Under the pieces are notes generated by a model, which was not told the DNA's origin, searched no databases, and was given only the letters and a program-made list of their open reading frames with translations. A program made the position numbers and the translations under genes. From Bin5 sp022827195 (GTDB lineage Bacteria > Chloroflexota > Anaerolineae > Caldilineales > Caldilineaceae), in NCBI GenBank assembly GCA_965208275.1, contig OZ242331.1, forward strand, positions 2,790,001-2,854,000: a stretch of DNA of 64,000 nucleotides. The letters run 5' to 3'. Position 1 is the stretch's first letter. Each line of letters begins with the position of its first letter. Of the stretch, positions 9,142-17,981 are shown piece after piece.

Positions 9142-9939
9142 ATGGGTGTAATTGTTGAGGAATCGGGACGCAGGTCGGTGCAGGTGGAGGTCGAGATACC
9201 GGGCACGGTTGAGGAGGCTTGGCGGGCGATCGCGACTGCGGAGGGGATTTTGTCGTGGTTCGTTCCGGCCGAGTTTGCCATGGACGACGACGGTCAGCCC
9301 GAGCGGATTCGATTCAACTTTGGGCCGGGGATGGCGTCGGAGTCGAAGGTGACGGCGTGGGAACCGCCGCACAGCTTCCGTTCGGTGAGCAGCGACTTCG
9401 TGGAAGAGGGTGCGCCGGTGACGACGGAGTGGCGGGTGGAAGAGGCGGCGGGCGGCGGGTGTGTTGTGCGGGTGGAGCACAGTCTCTTCACAGACAGCGA
9501 AGAGCGGGACGCGCACCTGCTGGGCGTTGAAGCGGGCTGGCCGGGCTTCTTCCGTCTCCTGCAGATCTACATGACCGACTTCCGCGGCCAGCCATGTTCG
9601 ACGCTGGAGTATTCGGCGACGGCCGCCGGCGACGCGCCGGCGTGGGAGCGGCTGGGCAGCGGGCTAGGGTTCGCCGGCGGCGAGGCGGGTGAATTGCGGG
9701 CGGCGCCGGCGGGCGCGCCGCGGTTTGCGGGCAGGCTCGACCGCAAATCCGACGACACCGAGGTAACCATGCGGTTAGAGGAGCCGACGTCGGGCGTGGC
9801 TCACCTGTACGCGATGCCGGCGGACGGGATTCAAATCATTTCGGTGCGGCTGTATCTTTACGGTGAGGATGCCGGCGAGGTGGTCGCACGCGAGCTGCCT
9901 GAATGGCGGGCGTGGATGCAGGAACAGTTTCCCTCTTAG
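9142..9939 (+). CDS. SRPBCC / AHSA1-like domain protein
   Basis: A 265-residue soluble protein. The first half is an AHSA1-type START-like domain: VEVEIPGTVEEAWRAIAT, then the GILSWFVPAEF helix and the strand W-E-P-P-H-S-F-R. The domain binds hydrophobic ligands or client proteins in other family members. The second half is a less conserved continuation with similar alternating strands, possibly a second degenerate copy. An AGGAGG site lies directly before the ATG. Neighbouring genes on both sides are on the opposite strand, so it is probably monocistronic. Confidence 0.82.
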   Translation: MGVIVEESGRRSVQVEVEIPGTVEEAWRAIATAEGILSWFVPAEFAMDDDGQPERIRFNFGPGMASESKVTAWEPPHSFRSVSSDFVEEGAPVTTEWRVEEAAGGGCVVRVEHSLFTDSEERDAHLLGVEAGWPGFFRLLQIYMTDFRGQPCSTLEYSATAAGDAPAWERLGSGLGFAGGEAGELRAAPAGAPRFAGRLDRKSDDTEVTMRLEEPTSGVAHLYAMPADGIQIISVRLYLYGEDAGEVVARELPEWRAWMQEQFPS

Positions 9940-9957
9940 CGCAGAGTGAGCCTTCGA

Positions 9958-10398
9958 TCAACTCGACTGCAGGAGCGTATCTTCCGCGATCCCCCATAGG
10001 CGCGGCGAGGCTATTTCCAGACTATTGCCGGAGGGGTCGCGGAAGTAGATGGAGCGGCTCTTTCCGAACTGAATCTCCCTTTCGATCTCCACGCCGTTTT
10101 CGGCCAGATGGTCTTTCCAGAGATCAATCTCACTTTCGCGTACGGCAAAGGCCAGGTGGCCTGCGCCGTGTGCGCCGTGCACGGGCGCGTCCGTGGAGCC
10201 GCCCGTTGAAACTGCGGTCGCTTCGGCATTGAAGAGTAGAACCATCCTGTTTCCACAGCGCAGGAATACGTGCCGTCCCTCTGCTTTCGAAAAGAACGGG
10301 AGACCCAGGAGCTCTGTGTAGAAGCTCTGTGAAGCCTCGAGATCATCCACGTACAGGGCGAATTCAAGAACGTCAGCGACTCGCATGGATGGGTTCAT
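9958..10398 (-). CDS. Glyoxalase/bleomycin-resistance (VOC) family protein
   Basis: A 146-residue single-module vicinal-oxygen-chelate protein. It shows the beta-alpha-beta-beta-beta repeat: ALYVDDLEASQSFYTELLG, then FLRCGNRMVLLFN, then a second half ending YFRDPSGNSLEIASP, with the metal-ligand glutamate in the last motif. The longer open frame up to 10701 overlaps the upstream gene and lacks similarity, so the ATG at 10398 is taken. It lies four bases after the TIM-barrel gene and is probably the last gene of the minus-strand operon starting near 13632. The substrate is unknown; such proteins often act as dioxygenases, epimerases or binding proteins. Confidence 0.85.
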   Translation of the reverse strand: MNPSMRVADVLEFALYVDDLEASQSFYTELLGLPFFSKAEGRHVFLRCGNRMVLLFNAEATAVSTGGSTDAPVHGAHGAGHLAFAVRESEIDLWKDHLAENGVEIEREIQFGKSRSIYFRDPSGNSLEIASPRLWGIAEDTLLQSS

Positions 10399-10402
10399 GG
10401 TG

Positions 10403-11251
10403 TTATTCCCGGTTTTGCGAAAGAGACTGGAGTTTCGATTGCAGGAAGCGGACGCAGCCGGGCACCTGGGCGGGCGTAAGGCTGTGTAGTACGAGCGCGC
10501 CTCGGTAGCCGCAGCTGTGCAGCAGCTCCAGGTAGCGGTCGTAGTCAAGCAGACCGGTGCCGGCCGCTTCGTGTCCGGCTTCGCCGTCGCGGCTGAGGTC
10601 TTTGGCATGTGCCAGCGCGATGCGTTCGCCCAGCAGCTCGAAGGCCTCGTCCAGGACCTCACGCTGGCGGTTGATGGTTCCCCTGGCAAAGACGTTGGCA
10701 CCGTCCATCACGATTGTCAGTCTGTGCGACTTCATCGTGTCCAGAAGTTCGCGCGCTTTGTGCGGCGAGCTGACGACGTTTGACACCTCCGGTTCGATGC
10801 CCAGGCGCACGTTGTGTTCCGATGCGATTGTGAGGGCCCGCTCGATGGAGGCCAGCAGATCGGACCAAGCTTCCGGTGAGGCGTTTTGCGGATGTCCCGC
10901 CCACATATTGTGCGGGTCGCGGGTGCCGGTGCAGAGGGTGAGCAGGTCTGTGCCGAGATCGGCGGCGTGGGCGGCGAGCAGCTGCAGCCGGCGCATGCCC
11001 CGATCGCGGACAGCCGGGTCGGGGTGGATCATGTTGTAGGTGGCGGAGAGCGAGACGGCTTCGATATTGCGGGCATCCATCTGCCGCCGCGCCTGCGCAA
11101 AGGAGGCGGCGTCGACGCTGTCCGGCATATCGGTGGGCGCCATGCAGCTGACGCTGAACTGGATATAGCGGATGCCGTGTGCCGCGACTGCGTCCAATAC
11201 GTCTGCAAGGGTAGGTGCTTCGAAAGTGCGGGCGAAGATACCAATCTCCAT
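10403..11251 (-). CDS. Sugar phosphate isomerase/epimerase-like TIM barrel protein
   Basis: A 282-residue protein of the xylose-isomerase-like TIM-barrel (AP endonuclease 2) family. It starts MEIGIFARTF and shows the usual metal-ligand strands: LGIEPEVSNVV (glutamate), LTIVMDGANVF (aspartate) and IALAHAKDLSRDG (histidine-aspartate). Family members isomerise or epimerise keto sugars and inositols. Its ATG abuts the stop of the upstream Gfo/Idh/MocA dehydrogenase, a pairing typical of inositol and oxidised-sugar pathways, so the two enzymes probably act on the same substrate. Confidence 0.85.
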   Translation of the reverse strand: MEIGIFARTFEAPTLADVLDAVAAHGIRYIQFSVSCMAPTDMPDSVDAASFAQARRQMDARNIEAVSLSATYNMIHPDPAVRDRGMRRLQLLAAHAADLGTDLLTLCTGTRDPHNMWAGHPQNASPEAWSDLLASIERALTIASEHNVRLGIEPEVSNVVSSPHKARELLDTMKSHRLTIVMDGANVFARGTINRQREVLDEAFELLGERIALAHAKDLSRDGEAGHEAAGTGLLDYDRYLELLHSCGYRGALVLHSLTPAQVPGCVRFLQSKLQSLSQNRE

Positions 11252-12337
11252 TCAGACGCCTCCTGAGACTGAATCGAGCGCAACCCAATCGCCACCGGTT
11301 GCCGCGGAGCGGGCGATGGCGGCCATGGCGCGCATGGAGGCAAGACCGTCGTGGACGCCGGCGCCCCACTGCTCCTTGCCTTGCAGAATCGTGTCGGCCC
11401 AGCCTTCGAGCTGGCGGCGGTAGCCGTGACCGTCCTGCCCGAGTGGGCGGGTGTAGAGGTCGTCGGCCGTGGAGAAGCATTCGACGAAGCCGGCTTTGTG
11501 ATACCAGGAGATGGGCAGGCGGCCGTTGACGCTGCCGTGCTCGCCCTGGATGCGGAAACCCTCTTCAAAGTCGCCCGCAACCGTGACGGTCAAATCCAAG
11601 TGGCCGAGGCTGCCGTCGGCGTAGGCCAGGTCGACAAACCAGCAGCGCCGGTCTAAGCGCTCGAGCAGACGGGAGCGCAGCCGCGTGATCTCGCTTTGCG
11701 CGAGGAAGCGGGCCGTGTCGGTAAGGTGGCTGCCGTGGGCGAGCATGAGGTAGCGGCGGCGGTCGCTCTTGGGATCGCCGGTTGGCCGAAGGACCTGTGT
11801 ACTGGTTTGTACGAGCGGCTGGAGGGCATCGGTCATGGTGTAGCGGTGAACGGAGTCGTAGTACCAGAATTGGGCCGAGATCAGCCCGCCGATCTTCTCC
11901 TGGATGAAGCGGCGTGCGTGGATGACGCCGGGGTCGAAGCGGCGGTTGTGGCCCACCTGCAGGGTAAGGCCGGAGGCGATAACGGCTTCGCGCAGTGCTT
12001 CACACTCCTCGACGGTGACGCCCATCGGCTTTTCGACCAGCACGTGTTTGCCGGCTTCGAGGGCCTGTAGCGCCAACTTGGCGTGAAACTGATCGGCCAC
12101 GCCGACGATAACGGCTTCGACATTGGGGTCGGCGAGCATGTCGGCGTAGTGGAGGAAGCTGCGTTGGGGTCGGTGCATGGCGGCGACGCGCGCCAGCAGG
12201 TCGGGCGCGGCTTCGCAGAGCGCGTAGAGCTGGGTATTGCGTCCTTTGCGGCAGGCCTCGAGATGGGCAATCTGTGCGATCGGCCCGGCGCCGAGCACGC
12301 CAATGCGCAGGAGGCGGGACTCCTTTGGGATGGGCAC
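11252..12337 (-). CDS. Gfo/Idh/MocA family NAD(P)-dependent oxidoreductase
   Basis: A 361-residue dehydrogenase. The N-terminal Rossmann motif is RIGVLGAGPIAQIAHLEA (GxGxxA type). The conserved EKPMGVTVEECEAL segment supplies the cofactor-binding Glu-Lys-Pro, and the C-terminal domain carries an HLTDTARF motif at the active site. The family oxidises or reduces sugars and inositols with NAD(P). There is a 26-base gap to the upstream serine hydrolase gene and none to the downstream TIM barrel, so a four-gene operon (serine hydrolase, this gene, TIM barrel, glyoxalase) is likely. Confidence 0.87.
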   Translation of the reverse strand: MPIPKESRLLRIGVLGAGPIAQIAHLEACRKGRNTQLYALCEAAPDLLARVAAMHRPQRSFLHYADMLADPNVEAVIVGVADQFHAKLALQALEAGKHVLVEKPMGVTVEECEALREAVIASGLTLQVGHNRRFDPGVIHARRFIQEKIGGLISAQFWYYDSVHRYTMTDALQPLVQTSTQVLRPTGDPKSDRRRYLMLAHGSHLTDTARFLAQSEITRLRSRLLERLDRRCWFVDLAYADGSLGHLDLTVTVAGDFEEGFRIQGEHGSVNGRLPISWYHKAGFVECFSTADDLYTRPLGQDGHGYRRQLEGWADTILQGKEQWGAGVHDGLASMRAMAAIARSAATGGDWVALDSVSGGV

Positions 12338-12363
12338 GGTTACCTCCCGGTGGAACTCTTCCG

Positions 12364-13632
12364 TCAGGCGACCAGCGCCTGGTAGGCGGCCACGCGAAAT
12401 TCACGGGTGACGGGATAGTGGCCGGTTGGCATGAACTGGGTCATGAAGATGCCCAGCATCTCCTCAGCGGGGTCAATCCAGAACTGGGTTGTGGCCGCGC
12501 CGCCCCAGCCGAAGATTCCGGCGCTGCCGGGAGCACCGGAAGCGGGCAGGTCGACGAGAACACTGACACCGAGGCCGAAGCCGTACCCGGCATTGGGGTT
12601 GCCGTTCAAGACGATTGGTACCAGTTTGGGGGGAAGGTGGTTGGCGCGCATCATCTCGATCGTTTTTCGACCGAGCAGTCGGGTACCATCGAGCGCACCG
12701 CCGTGGAGCAGCATCTGGGCGAAGCGCAGGTAGTCTCCGATGGTTGAGACGAGGCCGCCGCCGCCGGAGAGAAATACGGGCGGCTTGGCGAAGCGGCTGG
12801 CTTGCGGCGACTCGTGCAACTCGATCTTCGCTCCGCCACTGTGATCCATCTCTTCCGCCGGCGCGCTCCGGGCCCTGGAATTGCGTCCCAGATCGCGGCC
12901 GAGGCTGAAGCCGCCGAAGGGGCAGTAGCAGGCGGAGAAGCGTTCGAGCGATCCGGCGGGCACATGGAAGCCGGTATCGTGCATAGCCAGCGGTTTGAAG
13001 ATCTCCTGGCGGAAAAAGTCGTCGAGCGATCTTGCGGAGAGCACCTCGACCAGGCGTCCCAGCACACTTGTCGCCAGACTGTAGTGCCAACGGGCGCCGG
13101 GATGGTAGAGCAGAGGCAGCCCGGCCAGCCTCTGCACCACCGTTTCAAGGGGGAGCTGATCGCGGTTGCCGATCTGGCGGCGGTACGCTTTGTCGACCGG
13201 GGAGTCGCGGTCCCAGCCGTAGCTGAGGCCAGCGGTGTGCATGAAGAGGTCCTTGACGGTGATGGGCCGCTGCGGCGGCTCCAGGTCATCGAGATCACCG
13301 GTGAAGACCTTTACATCCTCGAACTCGGGCAGGTAAGTCGCGATGGGGTCGTCGAGGAGGAAGTGGCCGTCCTCGAAGAGCATGAGTGCAGCGAGCGCGG
13401 TTACCGGCTTGGTCATCGAGTAGAGGCGAAAGATCGTATCCTCGGTCATGGGGAGGCCGGCCTCGATGTCGCGCTGGCCGAAGGCGCGCATGTATCCAAC
13501 TTCCCCTTTGCGATAGATGAGACCGAGAGCGCCTGAAAGCAGGCCTCCGTGCACGTACCGCTCGAAGAGGTTGTCAACGCGGACAAGGCGTTGGGGAGAA
13601 AGTCCGATTCGCTGGGGTTGCGGAGTCAACAT
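12364..13632 (-). CDS. Serine hydrolase, class C beta-lactamase/EstB family (copy 1)
   Basis: A 422-residue protein of the penicillin-binding-protein-like esterase family. The SxxK motif is Ser72-Met-Thr-Lys75, and the tyrosine motif is in RWHYSLATSVLGRLVE. The KTG-like box is replaced by GWGGAATTQFWIDP, as in EstB-type esterases rather than true lactamases. No signal peptide is visible, so a cytoplasmic esterase or amidase is more likely than antibiotic resistance. The ATG at 13632 is preferred because the family alignment begins there and the next paralogue starts equivalently. It is a close paralogue of the gene at 13843-15108. Confidence 0.87.
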   Translation of the reverse strand: MLTPQPQRIGLSPQRLVRVDNLFERYVHGGLLSGALGLIYRKGEVGYMRAFGQRDIEAGLPMTEDTIFRLYSMTKPVTALAALMLFEDGHFLLDDPIATYLPEFEDVKVFTGDLDDLEPPQRPITVKDLFMHTAGLSYGWDRDSPVDKAYRRQIGNRDQLPLETVVQRLAGLPLLYHPGARWHYSLATSVLGRLVEVLSARSLDDFFRQEIFKPLAMHDTGFHVPAGSLERFSACYCPFGGFSLGRDLGRNSRARSAPAEEMDHSGGAKIELHESPQASRFAKPPVFLSGGGGLVSTIGDYLRFAQMLLHGGALDGTRLLGRKTIEMMRANHLPPKLVPIVLNGNPNAGYGFGLGVSVLVDLPASGAPGSAGIFGWGGAATTQFWIDPAEEMLGIFMTQFMPTGHYPVTREFRVAAYQALVA

Positions 13633-13842
13633 TGAGGGTCCCTTAGTTGATGCTTTGGTCACGTGCAATGTGAGGCGATGGGGTTCTTCGGGAAGGCCGG
13701 TTTTCTGTGCCAGCAGGCAAAGAGCTCGCGGCGTTCAAGAGATAGGCCTTTCGCTTCAATGCTGGAATCCTTTGTCCGGGGCGATCGGGCATGCGAAGGA
13801 ACCAATTCGGGTGAGCATACTCTTTCGGGCGACGATGTACGC

Positions 13843-15108
13843 TCAGTCGACGAGCGCCTGGTAGGCCGCGAGGCGAAACTCGCGGGCAATGGGATAGTAG
13901 TCGAAGGGAAAGAATTGGGCCAACAGCAGACCTATCATCTCTTCGGCGGGATCGATCCAGAATTGGGTTGTGGCGGCGCCAGACCAGCCGAAGCTCCCGG
14001 CACTCCCAGGCTGGCCCGAGGCGGGAGGGTCAGTCAAAACGTTGACGCCCAGGCCAAAGCCGTAGCCGCTGTCGGGCGTTGGACCGACCTGAATTGGTAT
14101 GAGGTCGGCCGGCAGATGATTGACGCGCATCATTTCTACTGTTTTGCGACCGAGCAGGCGGTTGCCGTCGAGAACGCCGCCGTTGAGCAGCATCTGGGCA
14201 AAGCGCAGGTAGTCGCCCGCGGTGGAAACGAGGCCGCCGCCGCCGGAAAGGAAGTTCGGAGGCCGTGCGTAGCGACTGCCGGAAGGGGCGTCCTGCAGGT
14301 CAAATCTGGGTTCGCCGAGGTTGGCGAGGTCGTAGGGTTCATCGAAATCGGGACGCGGACTGGGGGGCGCGCTTGGACCCATTATGCCGCCGGGCGGCCA
14401 GTAGCAGGCGGCGAAGCGATCAAGCGATTCAGGCGGCAGATGGAAGGCGGTGTCGTTCATGCCAAGGGGCGCGAAGATCTCCCGGCGGAAGAAGCGATCG
14501 AGCGATTGGCCCGAGAGCAGTTCAACCAAGCGGCCGAGGACATCGGTGGCGTAACTGTAGATCCAACGGGAGCCTGGGTGGTAGAGTAGCGGGAGTGTCG
14601 CAATTCTCTCGACAAATGTCTCCAGATTCAACTGCTCGGTATCCCCAATTGTCCTTCGGTACAGTTCCTCGACGGGGTGTTCCTGGTCCCAGCCGTATGT
14701 CAACCCCGCGGTGTGCATGAAGAGGTCTTTGACATGAATGGGCCGGTCGGGTGTCTCGAGATTATCCAAGTCGCCGGTGTAGACGCGAACGTCCTCAAAC
14801 TCCGGGATGTATGTCGCGAGGGGGTCGTCGAGGAGGAAGCGCCCGTCCTCGTAGAGCATGAGCGCGGCGACTGCGGTGATCGGTTTGGTCATGGAGTAGA
14901 CACGAAAGATCGTATCTTCGGTAATGGGCCGGAGTGACTCCCGTTCTCGCATTCCGACGGCGCTGGCGTGAACGACTTCGCCTCTGCGGTAGACGATGCC
15001 GAGAATGCCGGAGAGGAGGCCGCTTTGAACGTAGCGCTCGAAGAGCCTGTCGATGCGGCAGAGACGATGGGAGGAAAATCCTGCTCGATGCGGCTGAGAA
15101 TGGGTCAT
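13843..15108 (-). CDS. Serine hydrolase, class C beta-lactamase/EstB family (copy 2)
   Basis: A 421-residue paralogue of the preceding gene, collinear over its whole length: LFERYV..GLLSG in the N-terminus, Ser72-Met-Thr-Lys75, RWIYSYATDVLGRLVE and FGWSGAATTQFWIDP. The third motif has Ser where copy 1 has Gly. Divergence is concentrated near residues 45-60 and in the loop near residue 260, where copy 2 has a proline-rich insert-like segment. No signal peptide is seen. About 210 bases separate the two copies, enough for a separate promoter. The MFS gene upstream starts 36 bases before it on the same transcript direction, so transport of its substrate is possible. Confidence 0.86.
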   Translation of the reverse strand: MTHSQPHRAGFSSHRLCRIDRLFERYVQSGLLSGILGIVYRRGEVVHASAVGMRERESLRPITEDTIFRVYSMTKPITAVAALMLYEDGRFLLDDPLATYIPEFEDVRVYTGDLDNLETPDRPIHVKDLFMHTAGLTYGWDQEHPVEELYRRTIGDTEQLNLETFVERIATLPLLYHPGSRWIYSYATDVLGRLVELLSGQSLDRFFRREIFAPLGMNDTAFHLPPESLDRFAACYWPPGGIMGPSAPPSPRPDFDEPYDLANLGEPRFDLQDAPSGSRYARPPNFLSGGGGLVSTAGDYLRFAQMLLNGGVLDGNRLLGRKTVEMMRVNHLPADLIPIQVGPTPDSGYGFGLGVNVLTDPPASGQPGSAGSFGWSGAATTQFWIDPAEEMIGLLLAQFFPFDYYPIAREFRLAAYQALVD

Positions 15109-15144
15109 CAGAGGTCCTTGTCGCAAAGAAGGGATGGGCGGCGG

Positions 15145-16362
15145 CTAGTCTGCGGCCGCGGCGGCGGTAGACAGTTCGGGTCGTTCGGGGATGGGCAGGT
15201 GGACGAGAGCGGCAAAGACGCCGAGGGCGATGCCGGCGATCCAGACCGGCAGGTAGGTCCCCGAAGTGTCGTAGATGCGGCCGCCGAGCCAGACGCCGAT
15301 AAAGGCCCCGATCTGATGGCTGAAGAAGACGATGCCGTAGAGCGTTGACAGATAGCGGGGCCCGAAGAAGAGGGCGACGGTCCCGCTGGTGAGGGGGACG
15401 GTCGCGAGCCAAAGGAAGCCGATGGCACCGCCGAAAATGAGCGCCGAGGCGCGGGTGACGGGCGAGAGCAGAAAGAGCAGGATGACGACGGCGCGGCCCA
15501 GGTAGATTAGGCTGAGCATGTATTTGCGGGGGAAACGGTCGCCGAGCCAGCCGAAGGTCATTGAGCCGAGGATGTTGAAGGCGCCGATAAGCGCCAGCGC
15601 GCCGGCGGCGACGAATTCCGGCTGTCCGAAATCGCCCAGATAGGCGGGCAGATGGGCGCTGATGAAGGCGACGTGGAAGCCGCAGACAAAGAAGCCGGCG
15701 GTCAGGAGCAGGTAGCCACGATTGCGGACAGCTCTTTCGAGCACTCTCACGAAGGGTTCGTCGACGTGTGGTTGCTGCATGCCATGCAACTGTGTGCCGG
15801 GATGTCGGGGGAGGCCAAAAGCCAACAGCGCGACGATGCTCGAAACGGCTGCCAGGGCAAAGAGTGCGCCCTGCCAGCCGAGATTGGAGAGCAGCAGTTG
15901 GGCCAGGGGCGGCAGCACGAACATGCCTGCCGAGCTGGTGGCCGTGATGAGACCGAAGACGCGACTACGCTGTTCTTCGGGGACCAGCTGCGCGACCGCG
16001 CCGAGCACAATGACAAAATTGGTGGCGCCCAGAGCAACGCCGACGAGTAGGCCGAAGGAGAGTACGAGCCCCAGGGTGGATGTAACCATCGTCAGCAGGA
16101 CGAGGCCGATGGCATAAAGGAATGAGCCCGCGATCAGAACGCGGCGGGGCCCGAACCGGTCCGAAAGAAGTCCGATCAGGGGCAATCCGAAGACGAGATT
16201 GTTGACGGCGAAGGCGATGCTGAGGTTCTCGCGCCCTGTCCCCAGGGTCTCGGTGATGGGTGGAAGGAAGAGGCCGAAGCTGGACCGGATGCCTGAACTG
16301 AGCATTACTGCCAGCGAGGCGGAAAGAATGGCGACAACGACGAGTTTGCGATTGCTGCTCAC
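15145..16362 (-). CDS. MFS transporter (monocarboxylate/oxalate-formate-like)
   Basis: A 405-residue 12-helix protein. After the first helices comes GLLSDRFGPRRVLIAG, motif A of the MFS, and the second half repeats it as GWLGDRFPRKYML. The opening ILSASLAVMLSSGIRSSFGLFLPPI is like the monocarboxylate/oxalate-formate antiporter group. It ends 36 bases before serine hydrolase copy 2 on the same strand, suggesting co-transcription and perhaps uptake or export of that enzyme's substrate or product. The substrate itself cannot be deduced. Confidence 0.87.
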   Translation of the reverse strand: MSSNRKLVVVAILSASLAVMLSSGIRSSFGLFLPPITETLGTGRENLSIAFAVNNLVFGLPLIGLLSDRFGPRRVLIAGSFLYAIGLVLLTMVTSTLGLVLSFGLLVGVALGATNFVIVLGAVAQLVPEEQRSRVFGLITATSSAGMFVLPPLAQLLLSNLGWQGALFALAAVSSIVALLAFGLPRHPGTQLHGMQQPHVDEPFVRVLERAVRNRGYLLLTAGFFVCGFHVAFISAHLPAYLGDFGQPEFVAAGALALIGAFNILGSMTFGWLGDRFPRKYMLSLIYLGRAVVILLFLLSPVTRASALIFGGAIGFLWLATVPLTSGTVALFFGPRYLSTLYGIVFFSHQIGAFIGVWLGGRIYDTSGTYLPVWIAGIALGVFAALVHLPIPERPELSTAAAAAD

Positions 16363-16444
16363 TCGCTACTCTCCGTGAATTGAGAGAAAAGCGGGCAGAA
16401 CCTGGAAGAGTGAGGCGCCGGGGCCCCAAGTCGCGCGATCGGAG

Positions 16445-17230
16445 TCATGATTGGCGCCGAGCGACCGCAACATATACGACGGCGGCCGTAATTGCGAAGC
16501 CGAACCATTGGAGCGCGTAGCTGAAATGATTGCCTTCGCTGAAGGTGATGTCCGATTGAATGCGCCTTGGCAGCGAGGACGGGTCATAGCTTTCTGCGGG
16601 AAGCAGCTGCAGGACGACCGGCATCAGTTCGTAGGGCAGGGTTTGCCCGATCGCTTCGACGTCAAGACGGTACCAGCCGGTGACGGCGTCCTGCGGAATG
16701 GCAGAAACGGCGCCGTCGGGCCGCAGGACAGTCGGTTTGAGGATGCCTGACTGGGGTCCGTTTGACCGTTCGTCCAGGGTACGCCATGTGCCGGGATTGG
16801 CCTGGTCAGCGGGGATCCAGCCGCGATTGACGAGCACAGCCTTGTTCGACCCGGCGATTACGAGGGGCGTAACCAGATGGTGGCCGGGCCGGCCGTCCAG
16901 ATTCTGATTGCGGACCGCGACCTGGCGGGCGTAGTCGAATTCCCCAGCAGCCACGGCCTGGCGGTCGCGCAGTTCGGCCAGGGGGAGGGGCAGAGGCGCG
17001 CCGGTCAGCTCTATGGGCGCGGCGGCGAGCGCGGCGCGGCGCTGCTGGTTGAAGGCGCGTCGCTGTTCGAGCCTGTCCAGCTGCCAGAATCCGAGAACGA
17101 CCATAACGCCCATCGCCAGCAGGACGAGGAGGGTCTTCCACCACCAGCGGCGGCTGAACAGGAGAGCAAGGGTCGCAGCGGCGACGCCAAAGTTGAGCCC
17201 CGTACGCGTCTTGGGCAGCCCGACGGTCAT
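16445..17230 (-). CDS. SURF1 family cytochrome oxidase assembly protein
   Basis: A 261-residue membrane protein with one helix near residue 30-50 and another at the C-terminus, enclosing a periplasmic domain: the SURF1 topology. Diagnostic stretches are LGFWQLDRLEQRRAFN just after the first helix, VLVNRGWIPAD in the centre and HFSYALQWFGFAITA at the end. SURF1 helps insert heme a into oxidase subunit I. Its start overlaps the stop of the FixH-like gene by an ATGA. It is the last recognisable gene of the cytochrome oxidase operon. Confidence 0.9.
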   Translation of the reverse strand: MTVGLPKTRTGLNFGVAAATLALLFSRRWWWKTLLVLLAMGVMVVLGFWQLDRLEQRRAFNQQRRAALAAAPIELTGAPLPLPLAELRDRQAVAAGEFDYARQVAVRNQNLDGRPGHHLVTPLVIAGSNKAVLVNRGWIPADQANPGTWRTLDERSNGPQSGILKPTVLRPDGAVSAIPQDAVTGWYRLDVEAIGQTLPYELMPVVLQLLPAESYDPSSLPRRIQSDITFSEGNHFSYALQWFGFAITAAVVYVAVARRQS

Positions 17231-17892
17231 GATCGGCCGCCCTCCAGGGCGGGGTCGCGTTCCTTGTTGTCGCGATTCTCAGCTGGCGCCGCGGGCGGCT
17301 GGGTCTTCCAGTAGAGCAGGGCTGCGCCGAGAAAGAGCAGGATTGAGAGCAGGCCGCCAAAGAGCGCCCGCCAGGGGAATGCTTTGGGCAGAATCTCGTC
17401 TTCGTAGCCTACGACTTGGACGTTGTCGCAGTCTGCGGCTTGCGAGCCGCCGTCGCCGCGTTCGCCTGGGGCGCATGCCCCTGGGGCAATGCGCACCTGG
17501 ACCGACCAGTCCCCTCGCTTTTCGGGTTCAAAGGAGGCCTCGTAGAAGAGCTTATTGAGCGCGTCATCGTGCGTGGCCCTGGCGGTGAGCGTCTCGCCGG
17601 ACGCTGCGTGAATGATTTCGACCGTCACGAAGGCATCTAGGATTGGCGCGCCGGCAAGTCCGGTTGCATCCCCTTCGATGTTCTCGGTCAGGGCGACCGT
17701 TACATGGTATTCGCCGACCGTCGGCGGCTCGGGGTCGGACCAGACAAACACGCGGTAGGGTCCCGCGAGGACATTGTTCAGGTGTTGGATGCCGACGCCG
17801 GCGTGGGCCAGCAATCGGCTGGGTGACACCGCCGTGAACAGCAGTGCGAGCGTGCTGATGGTCAGTTGAAGGACTCGGCTAGTTTTGAGCAT
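17227..17892 (-). CDS. FixH-like secreted/membrane-anchored protein in oxidase operon
   Basis: About 221 residues from the ATG at 17892. A signal peptide or first helix covers roughly residues 5-28 and ends near LLAHAG. The exported domain is a predicted beta-sandwich (GPYRVFVWSDPEPPTVGEYHVTVAL) and a C-terminal helix (ALFGGLLSILLFLGAALLYW) anchors it, followed by a charged tail. The beta-domain layout is like FixH/YtkA-type proteins that assist copper or oxidase assembly. That assignment rests on topology and on the position between ctaG and SURF1 rather than on catalytic residues. Cysteines near residue 165-180 may be ligands. Confidence 0.6.
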   Translation of the reverse strand: MLKTSRVLQLTISTLALLFTAVSPSRLLAHAGVGIQHLNNVLAGPYRVFVWSDPEPPTVGEYHVTVALTENIEGDATGLAGAPILDAFVTVEIIHAASGETLTARATHDDALNKLFYEASFEPEKRGDWSVQVRIAPGACAPGERGDGGSQAADCDNVQVVGYEDEILPKAFPWRALFGGLLSILLFLGAALLYWKTQPPAAPAENRDNKERDPALEGGRS

Positions 17893-17981
17893 CTCTTGTG
17901 TCTGCAACTGCAGGCATCGGGCCTGCACTTCCGAGCTTCATCGGGTCTAAGGGGGGGTTGCGCTTGTGCACCCTGCGGCTG

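Noticed and set aside
12364..15108. True beta-lactamase resistance genes
   Set aside because: No signal peptide and the third motif is GWGGAATTQ / GWSGAATTQ rather than KTG, which fits esterases.
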